From an uncultured Clostridia bacterium (lineage in GTDB: Bacteria > Bacillota > Clostridia > Lachnospirales > Anaerotignaceae), in NCBI GenBank assembly GCA_947036475.1, contig CAMQRG010000003.1, positions 1-29,457 on the forward strand: 29,457 nt of DNA. The letters are read 5' to 3'. Under the pieces are notes generated by a model. The model did no database searches, was not told the origin of the DNA, and was given only the letters and a program-made list of their open reading frames with translations. Positions 1 through 7,345 of the stretch are shown one piece after another. The first letter of the stretch is position 1, and each line of letters opens with the position of its first letter. The translations under genes were made by a program, and so were the position numbers.

Positions 1-53
1 GCATACGAGTGAGCGTAGCGTCTCGTGGGCTCGGAGATGTGTATAAGAGACAG
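1..53 (+). other. Illumina Nextera adapter residue (not genomic)
   Basis: Bases 20-53 match the 34-base Nextera read-2 transposon end, from GTCTCGTGGGCTCGG through the mosaic end AGATGTGTATAAGAGACAG. Bases 1-9 (GCATACGAG) match the end of the P7 primer, and 10-19 occupy the place of a sample index. Read in frame, the adapter gives the start GSEMCIRDR, a recognisable adapter-derived peptide. Genomic sequence starts at about base 54. The adapter match is seen directly; the index assignment is inferred, because bases 10-19 do not exactly match an index I can recall. Confidence 0.97.
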
Positions 54-54
54 G

Positions 55-243
55 TCTGCGGTTGTAGACAGGCCGGAATATGTGAAAGTGGAGGCATTGA
101 ACCGCAAAGGTGAAAAAATCATTGTGGAGGGCGAGGAACTGATGGCGGTCGCGCTCTGCCATGAAATTGACCATCTGGACGGTATCCTCTACATTGACAA
201 GGCGATTCCGGAGGAAGAACTGGAAGAAATCAAGGCGCAGTAA
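55..243 (+). CDS. def: Peptide deformylase, C-terminal fragment (5' end missing)
   Basis: This is the last 62 codons of peptide deformylase, which removes the formyl group from the N-terminal methionine of new proteins. The metal-binding HEIDH motif lies at 160-174, followed by LDGILYID, the usual C-terminal pattern of the family. The full protein is normally about 150 residues, so the N-terminal motifs (GxGLAAPQ and EGCLS) lie outside the contig. An apparent GTG start at 25 and the residues before Ser at 55 are encoded by sequencing adapter and should be discarded. The gene ends 11 bases before fmt, with a GGAGG site between them. Deformylase and formyltransferase genes are classically paired, which supports both calls. 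Confidence 0.95.
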   Translation, partial: SAVVDRPEYVKVEALNRKGEKIIVEGEELMAVALCHEIDHLDGILYIDKAIPEEELEEIKAQ

Positions 244-254
244 GGAGGGCTGGC

Positions 255-1184
255 ATGAAAGTGATTTTTATGGGTACGCCGGATTTTGCCGTTGCTTCTC
301 TGGAAACCCTTCTGCGGGAGCATGAGGTGCTTGCGGTGGTAACACAGCCGGATAAGCCGAAGGGCAGAGGCAAAAAGCTGGCATTTTCTCCAGTCAAGGA
401 ATACGCGCTTGCACATGGTCTGGCTGTTTTGCAGCCGGAACGCGTGAAAGCGCCGGAATTTGTGGAGGAACTGCGGAAATATAATGCAGAACTGATTGCT
501 GTAACGGCTTTTGGGCAGATACTGCCGGAGGAAATTCTGAATATGCCGGAATACGGCTGTATCAACGTGCATGGTTCGCTCCTGCCGAAATACCGCGGTG
601 CGGCGCCCATGCAGCGCGCGATTATTGACGGGGAAACGGTTACGGGAATTACGACCATGTTTATGGCGAAGGGTATGGACACAGGCGACATGCTTTTGAA
701 AACGGAAGTGGAAATCACGCCGGAGGATAACTTTGAAACGCTGCACGACAAAATGGCGGCGGCGGGCGCGACTCTCCTGCTGGAAACCATTGCGGGGCTG
801 GAGAGCGGCACGATACAACGGATTCCGCAGAAGGAAGAAGATGCGACATATGCGCCCATGATTGAGAAGGAAACAGGACATATCAGCTGGGTGAAAAGCG
901 GGCAGGAAATCATCAACCTGATGCGCGGACTGACGCCGGGACCTGGTGCATATACTCTTTATGAAGGGGAGCCGCTGAAGCTGTTTGGGGCAGAGGCGGA
1001 AAAAGGAGCGTTCCCAGATGCAGCTTTCGGGGAGATTGTGGAGGTTACGAAGCAGGCGTTTGCTGTGAAATGCGGGGACGGCGTGCTTTGGGTGCGCGAA
1101 TTGCAGGCAAGAGGCGGCAAGCGTATGTCTGCCGATGCGTATTTGCGGGGGCATGAAATGAAAGAGGGCGTCCTTCTCACATAA
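255..1184 (+). CDS. fmt: Methionyl-tRNA formyltransferase
   Basis: A 309-residue protein of normal family length. It transfers a formyl group from 10-formyl-tetrahydrofolate to Met-tRNA(fMet), making the initiator tRNA for translation. The N-terminus (MKVIFMGTPDFAV) is typical. The formyltransferase signature SLLPKYRGAAP follows INVHG, and the catalytic triad can be placed at Asn104, His106 and Asp142 (in GMDTGD), matching Asn106, His108 and Asp144 of E. coli. The C-terminal OB-fold region covers roughly residues 205-309. The ATG has AAGGAGGG just upstream, overlapping the def stop. It is co-transcribed with def, and the yugP-like gene follows after 24 bases. Confidence 0.98.
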   Translation: MKVIFMGTPDFAVASLETLLREHEVLAVVTQPDKPKGRGKKLAFSPVKEYALAHGLAVLQPERVKAPEFVEELRKYNAELIAVTAFGQILPEEILNMPEYGCINVHGSLLPKYRGAAPMQRAIIDGETVTGITTMFMAKGMDTGDMLLKTEVEITPEDNFETLHDKMAAAGATLLLETIAGLESGTIQRIPQKEEDATYAPMIEKETGHISWVKSGQEIINLMRGLTPGPGAYTLYEGEPLKLFGAEAEKGAFPDAAFGEIVEVTKQAFAVKCGDGVLWVRELQARGGKRMSADAYLRGHEMKEGVLLT

Positions 1185-1208
1185 CAGCATTAGAAGGAGG
1201 AATGAAAT

Positions 1209-1910
1209 ATGCCAATATTTTATTATGTAGATAATTTGTATTTTCTTGTTTTGATTGCGGCGTTATTTTCTTTTTACGCACAGATGAAGGTTTCGGGGAC
1301 GTTTAAGAAATTTTCCCGCGTCCGCAACAGGCGCGGCTATACCGGCGCGCAGGTGGCACAGACTATGCTGCAAAAAGCAGGGATTTACGATGTGCGGATT
1401 GAATGTGTTGCAGGGAGCCTGACAGACCACTACGACCCTCGTACAAAGACGCTGAGGCTTTCACAGGACGTTTATGACAGCAATTCTGTGGCGGCACTGG
1501 GCGTTGCGGCGCACGAAACAGGACACGCCATTCAACATGACGTGGGCTATGCGGCTTTGGGGCTGCGGAGCTTTTTTGTACCGATAGCAAACTTGGGTTC
1601 CAAACTGTCGTGGCCGCTGATTTTGATTGGCTTTTTATTTTCTGGGAATACGGGGCATATGCTCCTGACATTAGGGATACTGTTTTTCAGTTTCTCGGTG
1701 GCGTTTACACTGATTACGCTGCCAGTTGAATTTAATGCTTCCGCAAGGGCAATACGCATGTTGGAGGATTATGATTTTTTAGATTCTGATGAAATCGGCG
1801 GAGCAAAAAAGGTGCTGAGCGCTGCAGCAATGACGTATGTTGCGGCAGCGTTCGCGGCAGTGATGCAGCTGCTGCGGCTGGTGGCATTGGTGAACCGGAG
1901 AAGTGATTAA
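1209..1910 (+). CDS. Membrane zinc metallopeptidase, YugP family
   Basis: A 233-residue integral membrane protein of the neutral zinc metallopeptidase 2 family (B. subtilis YugP-like). An N-terminal membrane span (about residues 5-22) is followed by a soluble part with the zinc-binding motif HETGH at residues 102-106 (AAHETGHAIQH). Two or three hydrophobic spans follow between about 118 and 170, and one near the C-terminus. Its substrate is unknown; the family is common beside def and fmt in Firmicutes. The ATG at 1209 is preceded by AGAAGGAGG at 8-base spacing, whereas the ATG at 1202 is too close to that site. A terminator follows, so the gene ends this operon here. Confidence 0.9.
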   Translation: MPIFYYVDNLYFLVLIAALFSFYAQMKVSGTFKKFSRVRNRRGYTGAQVAQTMLQKAGIYDVRIECVAGSLTDHYDPRTKTLRLSQDVYDSNSVAALGVAAHETGHAIQHDVGYAALGLRSFFVPIANLGSKLSWPLILIGFLFSGNTGHMLLTLGILFFSFSVAFTLITLPVEFNASARAIRMLEDYDFLDSDEIGGAKKVLSAAAMTYVAAAFAAVMQLLRLVALVNRRSD

Positions 1911-1920
1911 ATACAAAATA

Positions 1921-1957
1921 AAAGCCGGCTTTGTCCTTTCGGGAGGAGCCGGTTTTT
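1921..1957 (+). terminator. Intrinsic terminator of the def-fmt-yugP operon
   Basis: CCGGCT (1925-1930) pairs with AGCCGG (1947-1952) around a partly paired loop. The stem is preceded by A residues and followed by five T residues at 1953-1957. It starts 11 bases after the stop codon of the metallopeptidase gene. Confidence 0.85.
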
Positions 1958-2020
1958 CTGTTGTGCACCGAATGGACAGACAAAACATTAGGTAAAATTC
2001 GATTTTATTGGGGGGATACC

Positions 2021-2104
2021 ATGGAAAACAGGTTTGTAAGGTCAGTGTACGATTTTGTTAAAAAAATTACATTCAAATTATTACACTGGGAGTACAAATT
2101 GTAA
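2021..2104 (+). CDS. Possible 27-residue small protein
   Basis: An ATG at 2021 follows a G-rich run (GGGGGGAT, 2010-2017) that could act as a ribosome site. The predicted peptide starts MENRFVRSVYDF and is basic and amphipathic in its middle, with no membrane span or known motif. It ends at TAA 2102-2104. It has no operon partner: the upstream operon is terminated at 1957 and the next promoter is at 2419. It may be a real small protein, a fragment of a decayed gene, or chance. Confidence 0.2.
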   Translation: MENRFVRSVYDFVKKITFKLLHWEYKL

Positions 2105-2254
2105 TTGCGTTGAGGGTGAATAAGATATCTGTTGAAGCAAATAAAATAAGCAAAAAAGCCGAACCATTATTATATTCTATTGCCGCAAGCGATGAAAATG
2201 ATACTTGTGAAATCTGATTATCCGGTTCGATTTTGAAAGCTGAAGTTCCCAAAA

Positions 2255-2365
2255 GGAATGAACAGCGAAGATATAAAAATGTCCGCGAAATAGGGACAAA
2301 TCCTTCTGTATGCTGGACGCAAAAGCCGGAGCATGGAAAGGCCTCGGCTTTTCTGCCCGGAAAGG
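2255..2365 (+). ncRNA. Structured RNA-like segment with a weak resemblance to the c-di-GMP-I (GEMM) core
   Basis: The segment contains a small hairpin around GTCC...GGAC (about 2281-2297), then GGGACAAATCC. Next comes GGACGCAAAAGCC (2315-2327), one inserted A away from the GGACGCAAAGCC core of GEMM-I riboswitches. It ends with a GC-rich hairpin and TGCCCGGAAAGGCA. Against the call, the expected GNRA-capped second helix is not obvious, several conserved blocks carry insertions, and a good promoter for the downstream operon lies 3' of it. The nearby pilus-like operon is the kind of target c-di-GMP riboswitches control, but that is only contextual support. Confidence 0.2.
2321..2354 (+). terminator. 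Terminator-like hairpin
   Basis: AAAAGCCG (2321-2328) pairs perfectly with CGGCTTTT (2345-2352), with further AG/CT pairing inside after a one-base bulge. The 3' arm supplies a short T run. It could end a short transcript from the upstream gap, or be part of the folded element around it. Confidence 0.45.
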
Positions 2366-2418
2366 CAATGGGAAACAGATAAAATATTAATAATTGATTA
2401 CAGATTTAAGGTTGGATA

Positions 2419-2447
2419 TTGAACTATGGAACGAAATGGAATATAAT
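2419..2447 (+). promoter_or_regulatory. Promoter of the pilus-like operon
   Basis: A TTGAAC -35 box (2419-2424) and a perfect TATAAT -10 box (2442-2447) are separated by exactly 17 bases. It lies 40 bases upstream of the first gene of the operon, whose ribosome site GAAAGGAG is at about 2470-2477. Confidence 0.75.
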
Positions 2448-2487
2448 ATAGGGCGTATTACGATTTGAAAGAAAGGAGAATGTTTTC

Positions 2488-3477
2488 ATGCAGAAAAGAA
2501 GGATTTTGCCGCTGGCTTTGGCGGCCGTTCTGTTCGCGGGCTGCGCACAGAATGCGGAAAAGGCTGCGTTGAATGATACAGATACAGAAGCAGTCTATAC
2601 CGAACAGGTTACAATGGAGGAAATCGAGCTGGAGGATGAAGCAGTCGCCTTGGCGGCATCGCCTGCGGCACTGGGCACAATTTTGATGCCTCAGGCTTCT
2701 GGTACAACGGTTAAAAAGAACGACAGGGCAGTCATTGATTATTCCAACATCAGCGATGGCTATGTTATGGTCAACTTTACAGGAGCAACAGATAAACGCC
2801 TGAAAGTGCAGGTTGCGGGCCCTTCCACAACGTATACTTACGACCTGAAAGCAGGACAGTGGGCTACATTCCCGCTTTCTGACGGTAACGGTTCCTACAA
2901 GACAACGGTTCTGGAAAATACGACCGCAAGCAAATATGCTGTTGTGCTTTCCGAGTCTTTTCAGGTAAAGCTGAGTGATGAATTTGCTCCGTTTATCCGT
3001 CCTAACCAGTATGTAGATTATGGCGTTGCAAAACAGACTGTGCAGAAGGCGGCGGAACTGGCCGGCGGTGTAAGCGATCCGCTGCAAAAAGTGGGGAAAA
3101 TCTATGATTATGTTGTTGCAAACCTGACCTATGATAAAGCGAAGGCTTCTTCCGTACAGAGCGGCTACCTGCCTGTTCTGGACAGTGTGCTTGCATCGAA
3201 AAAAGGCATCTGCTTTGACTATGCCGCACTGATGACGGGTATGCTGCGCAGTCAGGGTGTGCCCTGTAAGCTGGTTGTCGGCTATGCAGGTACAGTATAC
3301 CATGCGTGGATTAACGTCTGGACAGAAGAAACAGGCTGGATTGACGGCGTGATTTATTTTGACGGGACGGCATGGCAGCGTATGGATCCGACGTTTGCGT
3401 CTTCCGGCGGCGGCAGTGACGCCATTATGCAGTACATCGGCGATGGGAAAAACTATACGCAGAAATACGTATACTGA
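2488..3477 (+). CDS. Lipoprotein with a transglutaminase-like (cysteine protease fold) domain
   Basis: A 329-residue exported lipoprotein. The signal peptide ends in the lipobox LFAGC, which puts the lipidated cysteine at residue 19. Residues about 200-305 form a transglutaminase-like domain: catalytic Cys242 in GICFDYA, His272 in YHAWINVW and Asp300 in MDPTF, in the correct order and spacing. Proteins with this domain in bacteria are often surface proteases or cross-linking enzymes; the substrate here is unknown. Residues about 65-165 may form a beta-rich interaction domain. It is the first gene of the operon with the PilC-like gene 16 bases downstream, so a role in processing or anchoring an extracellular fibre is a reasonable inference. 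Confidence 0.88.
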   Translation: MQKRRILPLALAAVLFAGCAQNAEKAALNDTDTEAVYTEQVTMEEIELEDEAVALAASPAALGTILMPQASGTTVKKNDRAVIDYSNISDGYVMVNFTGATDKRLKVQVAGPSTTYTYDLKAGQWATFPLSDGNGSYKTTVLENTTASKYAVVLSESFQVKLSDEFAPFIRPNQYVDYGVAKQTVQKAAELAGGVSDPLQKVGKIYDYVVANLTYDKAKASSVQSGYLPVLDSVLASKKGICFDYAALMTGMLRSQGVPCKLVVGYAGTVYHAWINVWTEETGWIDGVIYFDGTAWQRMDPTFASSGGGSDAIMQYIGDGKNYTQKYVY

Positions 3478-3493
3478 GTTCTTGAGGTGAATC

Positions 3494-4525
3494 ATGAATA
3501 CAAAGATTTCCAATGAAGAATTATCTGCAATCTGTCTGGAGCTTTCGCTCCTGATGCGTGCCGGTGTCGGCGTAAGCGATGCGCTGTGTCTGCTGGCGGA
3601 GGAAAATGCGGAATACAGGGAAATGCTTTCCGGCATGATGGAGCAGACTGACATGGGTGCAACACTTTCTACGGTCATGCGGGATACGGGGCGTTTCCCG
3701 GCTTATCTCTGCGGGCTTGTAGAGGTTGGCGAAAGGACGGGGCGCACAGAGGAGGCTCTTTCCGCGCTGGCAAATTACTATGAGGAACGTGTTCGGACGG
3801 GGCGGCGTGTACGCAGCGCGCTGCTCTATCCCGCTGTTATGCTGGCGCTGATGCTGGTAGTAATCGGCGTACTGCTCGTGAAGGTATTGCCGATATTTGA
3901 CGATGTTTACGCTTCGCTGGGCGGGCGGCTGACAGGTGCAGCGGGCGGACTGCTCGTTCTGGGCCGCTGGCTGGATCAGGCGATGCCCGTAGTGTGGGTG
4001 ATTCTTGTGATTGCGGCGGTTTGTGTGGTATTGTTTTCTCTTGTGGAATCTCTGCGGACAAAAGTTGTGTCTTTCTGGGGAAAACATTTTGGAGATAAGG
4101 GTGTTGCGCGGAAGTTGAGTGCGGCGCGTGTTTCGCAGGCAATGGCTATGGGTATGGCAAGCGGACTGCCGCCCGAAGAAGCTGTTGCACTTGCAGCAAG
4201 GCTGGAGGAGCATGCAGCAAAAGACCGCTGTCTGGATTGTCAGGCGCGGCTGGAGCAGGGCGAAAGCCTTGGTGCGGCAATGAAGGCAAGCGGCATGCTG
4301 CCTGCGAATCAGTGCCGTCTGTTGGAACTGGGGCAGAAAAGCGGCGCGGGCGATGTTTCCATGAGCCGCATTGCGCAGAAGCTGACGGAAGATGGGGAGG
4401 CTTCGCTGGACGCGCTGGTAAGCCGTGTGGAGCCTGCGCTGGTGCTGGTTTCTTCTATTCTGGTCGGGCTGATTCTGTTGTCTGTTATGCTGCCGCTGAT
4501 GCATATTATGGCGGCGATAGGGTGA
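3494..4525 (+). CDS. Type II secretion / type IV pilus inner-membrane platform protein, GspF/PilC family
   Basis: A 343-residue protein with the duplicated T2SF domain. The first repeat (about 10-130) includes LSLLMRAGVGVSDAL and GERTGRTEEAL, and the second (about 210-335) includes LELGQKSGAGD. Hydrophobic spans lie at about 113-135, 155-185 and 312-340, as expected for the platform protein that couples a cytoplasmic ATPase to pilin assembly. The family is usually near 400 residues, and this one lacks the extra N-terminal extension. It is followed after four bases by the first pseudopilin-like gene. The partner ATPase is probably the PilT-like protein at 6188. Confidence 0.9.
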   Translation: MNTKISNEELSAICLELSLLMRAGVGVSDALCLLAEENAEYREMLSGMMEQTDMGATLSTVMRDTGRFPAYLCGLVEVGERTGRTEEALSALANYYEERVRTGRRVRSALLYPAVMLALMLVVIGVLLVKVLPIFDDVYASLGGRLTGAAGGLLVLGRWLDQAMPVVWVILVIAAVCVVLFSLVESLRTKVVSFWGKHFGDKGVARKLSAARVSQAMAMGMASGLPPEEAVALAARLEEHAAKDRCLDCQARLEQGESLGAAMKASGMLPANQCRLLELGQKSGAGDVSMSRIAQKLTEDGEASLDALVSRVEPALVLVSSILVGLILLSVMLPLMHIMAAIG

Positions 4526-4529
4526 GCGC

Positions 4530-4850
4530 ATGAAAAAGAAAATAGGTTTGAGGACTTTATCCGGCTGGATACTGCCGCCTGCTGTTGCCGCTGCGGCTCT
4601 GCTGTGCTTTTCCGTTGCCCTTGACGGGCTGGAAAGCGGCCGTGCGGAGGAGGATATGCGGCAGCTGGAGGAGGCTGTGCGGCGGGGCTGTGTGGCCTGT
4701 TATGCCGCAGAAGGACGTTATCCTCCGGATCTGGAATACTTAAAGGAGCATTACGGCATACAGGTAGACGAAGGACGGTACACCGTCCGTTATGACGCGT
4801 TTGCGGAGAATCTGATGCCGGATATTACGGTTTTGGAGAATACGCCATGA
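4530..4850 (+). CDS. Pseudopilin-like small membrane protein
   Basis: A 106-residue protein with one N-terminal hydrophobic segment (about 12-32) and a small soluble domain containing YAAEGRYPPDLEYLKEHYGI, a pattern seen in Firmicute pilin-like proteins. The start MKKKIGLRTLSG resembles a prepilin leader with Gly at -1, but the usual Glu at +5 would be Ser. It may therefore be a pilin relative that peptidase does not process in the standard way. It begins 4 bases after the platform protein stop, and its own TGA overlaps the next ATG (ATGA). No specific family name can be given. Confidence 0.7.
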   Translation: MKKKIGLRTLSGWILPPAVAAAALLCFSVALDGLESGRAEEDMRQLEEAVRRGCVACYAAEGRYPPDLEYLKEHYGIQVDEGRYTVRYDAFAENLMPDITVLENTP

Positions 4851-5329
4851 AAAAAAGGACGACGCAACATCATATAGACGGGCTGGCGGCATTGCTGCTG
4901 TTCGGCATATTTGCCGTTTGCGTGCTGATGGTTCTGCTGACGGGCGCGAATGCATACCGAAGGCTGACGGAAAGAGACCAGCAGGCATACCAGCGGCGCA
5001 CATGCGCGCAGTATATTGCCGCACGCGTACGGCAGGCGGACAGGCTGAACGGCGTAAAAGTGGAGCCGTTTGGAGATGGGAACGCACTGACGCTTGCGGA
5101 AGGCGGGGGCTATCATACGCTGGTTTACTGCTACGATGGCTGGCTGATGGAGCTTTACTGCGGCGTAGATGCGGAACTGGAGCCGCAGGACGGCGAACGC
5201 CTTCTGGAAATGGAAGGGCTTGAATTTTCTCTGGAAGATGGCCTGCTGACTGCGGCCATTGACGGAGCCGATGGGACGGAAGATGTGCTCCGCCTTTCCC
5301 TTCGCAGTGGAAAGGGGGGCGGCGCATGA
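4847..5329 (+). CDS. Single-span membrane protein of the pilus-like operon (DUF4860-like)
   Basis: A 160-residue protein with a basic N-terminus, a hydrophobic segment at about 12-32 (IDGLAALLLFGIFAVCVLMV) and a soluble C-terminal domain. The region around YRRLTERD after the membrane segment fits my memory of the DUF4860 family, found in Firmicute pilus-like operons; that assignment is not verified. It probably acts as a minor pilin or an assembly accessory. Start and stop overlap the neighbours by ATGA on both sides, which indicates translational coupling. Confidence 0.7.
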   Translation: MKKRTTQHHIDGLAALLLFGIFAVCVLMVLLTGANAYRRLTERDQQAYQRRTCAQYIAARVRQADRLNGVKVEPFGDGNALTLAEGGGYHTLVYCYDGWLMELYCGVDAELEPQDGERLLEMEGLEFSLEDGLLTAAIDGADGTEDVLRLSLRSGKGGGA

Positions 5330-5775
5330 AAAGCAAAATACCGCTTATTTTAATGGAACAGATGGTAATGCTTCTGGTGTTTGCTCTGGCGGCGGCCCTG
5401 TGTTTGCAGGCATTTGTGAAATCTGACCAGATGTCCGGACGCAGCCACGACAGGGACAGAGCGGTGACGCTTGTGCAGGAGGCAGCTGAAACGGTGCGCC
5501 ACTGCGGCGGTGTAGAGGAGGCCGCAAAGTTTCTGGGGGTAAACTGTTCCGATGGGCATTTTAACCTGGCCTATGATGAAAACTGGAATCCAGGCGAAAC
5601 GGAAGAAGTCCACTATGTATTGAAAGTGGAGGAAATCCGTGGTGAGCAATCTGGTCTTGGCATGGCTCTGGTCACGCTGGAGCCTTGTGCTGCACCGGCT
5701 GAGCCGCTGTTCCAGGTGACGGTCGCGTGGCAGGAGGATCTGATGGCAGAGGAGGCGGTTCAGAATGGAACGTGA
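5326..5775 (+). CDS. Pseudopilin-like protein of the pilus-like operon
   Basis: A 149-residue protein whose N-terminus reads MKSKIPLILMEQMVMLLVFALAA. The Glu (residue 11) lies inside the start of the hydrophobic helix, where pilins keep Glu at +5 after the leader. The residue before the would-be cleavage site is Pro rather than Gly or Ala. The helix is followed by a charged stretch (RSHDRDRAVTLVQEAAETV) resembling the pilin alpha-1 extension, then a beta-rich domain with two Cys. It is translationally coupled to the previous gene (ATGA) and overlaps the next by 11 bases. A minor pilin is the best reading. Confidence 0.65.
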   Translation: MKSKIPLILMEQMVMLLVFALAAALCLQAFVKSDQMSGRSHDRDRAVTLVQEAAETVRHCGGVEEAAKFLGVNCSDGHFNLAYDENWNPGETEEVHYVLKVEEIRGEQSGLGMALVTLEPCAAPAEPLFQVTVAWQEDLMAEEAVQNGT

Positions 5776-6175
5776 GAAACAGAAACGCTTTTCCCCGCCT
5801 GCTGTTGGAGGGGTGTCCCTTTTGGCGGCGTTTGCGGTGCTCTGCCTGACGGTGTTTGCTTTGCTGTGCCTTTCGACTGTGCGGGCGGATATCCGCCTTG
5901 CGGACGCTTCGGCGCGCTCGGTGGAGGAATATTATGCGGCGGACTGCGAAGCGCAGGAGATTCTGACGCGCCTGCGGGCGGGTGAAATGCCGGAGGGTGT
6001 GACGGTTTCCGACGGTGTATATTCCTATTCCTGCCCGCTTTCAGATACGCGCGCGCTGAAAGTCAGCGTACGTCTGGAAGGCGCTGACTATACTGTACTG
6101 CGCTGGCAGACGGTTCCGACAGGAGAATGGGAAAGCGACAACACTCTGGAAGTTTGGGACGGAACAGAATTTTGA
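5765..6175 (+). CDS. Single-span pilin-like accessory protein
   Basis: A 136-residue protein with a hydrophobic segment at about 14-40 (GGVSLLAAFAVLCLTVFALL). An acidic helix with EEYYAADCEAQEIL follows, then a short beta-rich tail. The layout (short basic N-terminus, helix, globular tail) recalls PilX/GspK-type minor pilins, but no canonical prepilin cleavage motif is visible. Its start lies inside the preceding gene, so the two are coupled. The PilT-like ATPase starts 12 bases after its stop, behind a GGAGG ribosome site. Confidence 0.6.
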   Translation: MEREKQKRFSPPAVGGVSLLAAFAVLCLTVFALLCLSTVRADIRLADASARSVEEYYAADCEAQEILTRLRAGEMPEGVTVSDGVYSYSCPLSDTRALKVSVRLEGADYTVLRWQTVPTGEWESDNTLEVWDGTEF

Positions 6176-6187
6176 CGGAGGAACGGT

Positions 6188-7246
6188 ATGGAAAAATGGA
6201 TGGAATACCTGAAACAAGCCGCTGACGACGGCGCGTCCGATTTGTTTTTTGTGGCGGGCGGTCATGTCTGCGAAAAGCTGGACAGACGAATGAAGCCTAT
6301 CAGCGAAGGGAAACTTTCCCCGCAGGAGGCGGAGGAATGCGTGCGCGGGATATACAGTGCGGCAAAGCGCGATATGGATAATTTTTACTCTACGGGAGAT
6401 GACGACTTTTCGTTTGCCATTGCCGGAATGGCGCGGTTCCGCGTGAATGCATACCGGCAGAGGGGCTCTATGGCGGCGGTTGTGCGCGTTGTGGCGTTTG
6501 ACATACCGGCATGGGAAGGGCTGCATATCCCCGAGGAGGTTATGAAGCTGGCGGAAGTGGGCCATGGTATGGTGCTGATTACCGGTACAGCGGGCAGCGG
6601 GAAATCGACCACACAGGCGTGTTTGATTGACCGCGTGAACCGCACGAAGGACTGCCATATCATTACGCTGGAAGACCCGATTGAATACCTGCACCGCAAT
6701 CAGAAAAGTATTGTCAGCCAGAGGGAAATACGAATTGATACAGCTGATTATCTTTCTGCGCTGCGTGCGTGTCTGCGGCAGGCTCCGGACGTTATACTTC
6801 TGGGTGAAATGCGCGATCAGGAAACCATTCATACTGCGATGAGTGCGGCGGAAACAGGGCATCTTCTGATTGCCACACTGCATACAAAAGGTGCAGTGAA
6901 TACAATAGACCGTATTGTGGATACCTTCCCGAGCGGTCAGCAGGAACAGGTGCGGATACAGCTGAGTATGGTGCTGCATACGGTAGTTTCCCAGCAGCTG
7001 CTGCCGGGCAAGCAGGGCGAGATGATTCCTGCATTCGAGGTCATGCATATGAATAACGCTATCCGCAGTCTTGTGCGGGAAAATAAGACGCACCAGATTG
7101 ACAACGCGATTGCCGCCGGAAAGGCGGAGGGCATGATTTCCATGGACCAGTCGATACTGGGACTGTATCAGGCTGGGCTGATTACTCCGGAGACGGCTCT
7201 GGAATATGCCGATAATCCAGACCAGATGCGCAGAAGGCTTGGCTGA
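6188..7246 (+). CDS. PilT-class ATPase (type IV pilus retraction family)
   Basis: A 352-residue secretion ATPase of normal PilT length. It has Walker A GTAGSGKS (residues 133-140), the Asp box with LEDPIEY, Walker B VILLGEMRD and the His box GHLLIATLHT. The C-terminal AIRSLVRE (residues 291-298) corresponds to the AIRNLIRE motif that marks retraction ATPases rather than PilB/GspE assembly ATPases. It would power pilin disassembly, or another cycle, through the PilC-like platform encoded upstream. It is the only ATPase in the operon, so either a PilB is encoded elsewhere or this protein is the sole motor. It is the last gene before a strong terminator. Confidence 0.92.
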   Translation: MEKWMEYLKQAADDGASDLFFVAGGHVCEKLDRRMKPISEGKLSPQEAEECVRGIYSAAKRDMDNFYSTGDDDFSFAIAGMARFRVNAYRQRGSMAAVVRVVAFDIPAWEGLHIPEEVMKLAEVGHGMVLITGTAGSGKSTTQACLIDRVNRTKDCHIITLEDPIEYLHRNQKSIVSQREIRIDTADYLSALRACLRQAPDVILLGEMRDQETIHTAMSAAETGHLLIATLHTKGAVNTIDRIVDTFPSGQQEQVRIQLSMVLHTVVSQQLLPGKQGEMIPAFEVMHMNNAIRSLVRENKTHQIDNAIAAGKAEGMISMDQSILGLYQAGLITPETALEYADNPDQMRRRLG

Positions 7247-7289
7247 GATATTGCAGGCTGGCAATAAATTTCATATTTCTGAAAAAAAT

Positions 7290-7335
7290 AAACCCCTGAA
7301 ACATTTGCAGATTGCAGATGCTTCGGGGGTTTTTG
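7290..7335. terminator. Bidirectional intrinsic terminator
   Basis: AAACCCCTGAA (7290-7300) pairs over 11 positions (one G-T) with TTCGGGGGTTT (7322-7332), followed by T residues. The upstream flank GAAAAAAATA gives a T-rich tail on the opposite strand. It therefore serves both the pilus-like operon and the convergent MFS gene. Confidence 0.85.
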
Positions 7336-7345
7336 ATTGGCTGAA

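Larger units (their letters stand above)
1958..2418. other. Gene-poor intergenic stretch, AT-richer than its surroundings
   Basis: About 460 bases with no convincing gene. It contains one short ORF behind a G-rich possible ribosome site (2021-2104). A second GTG-initiated ORF at 2116-2217 (33 codons, no clear ribosome site) lies in another frame. A folded, terminator-like segment is at 2255-2365. The two ORFs in different frames could be the remains of a decayed gene, but I recognise no family in either. Confidence 0.5.

Noticed and set aside
25..54. GTG start and N-terminus GSEMCIRDR of the first reading frame
   Set aside because: Encoded entirely by sequencing adapter.
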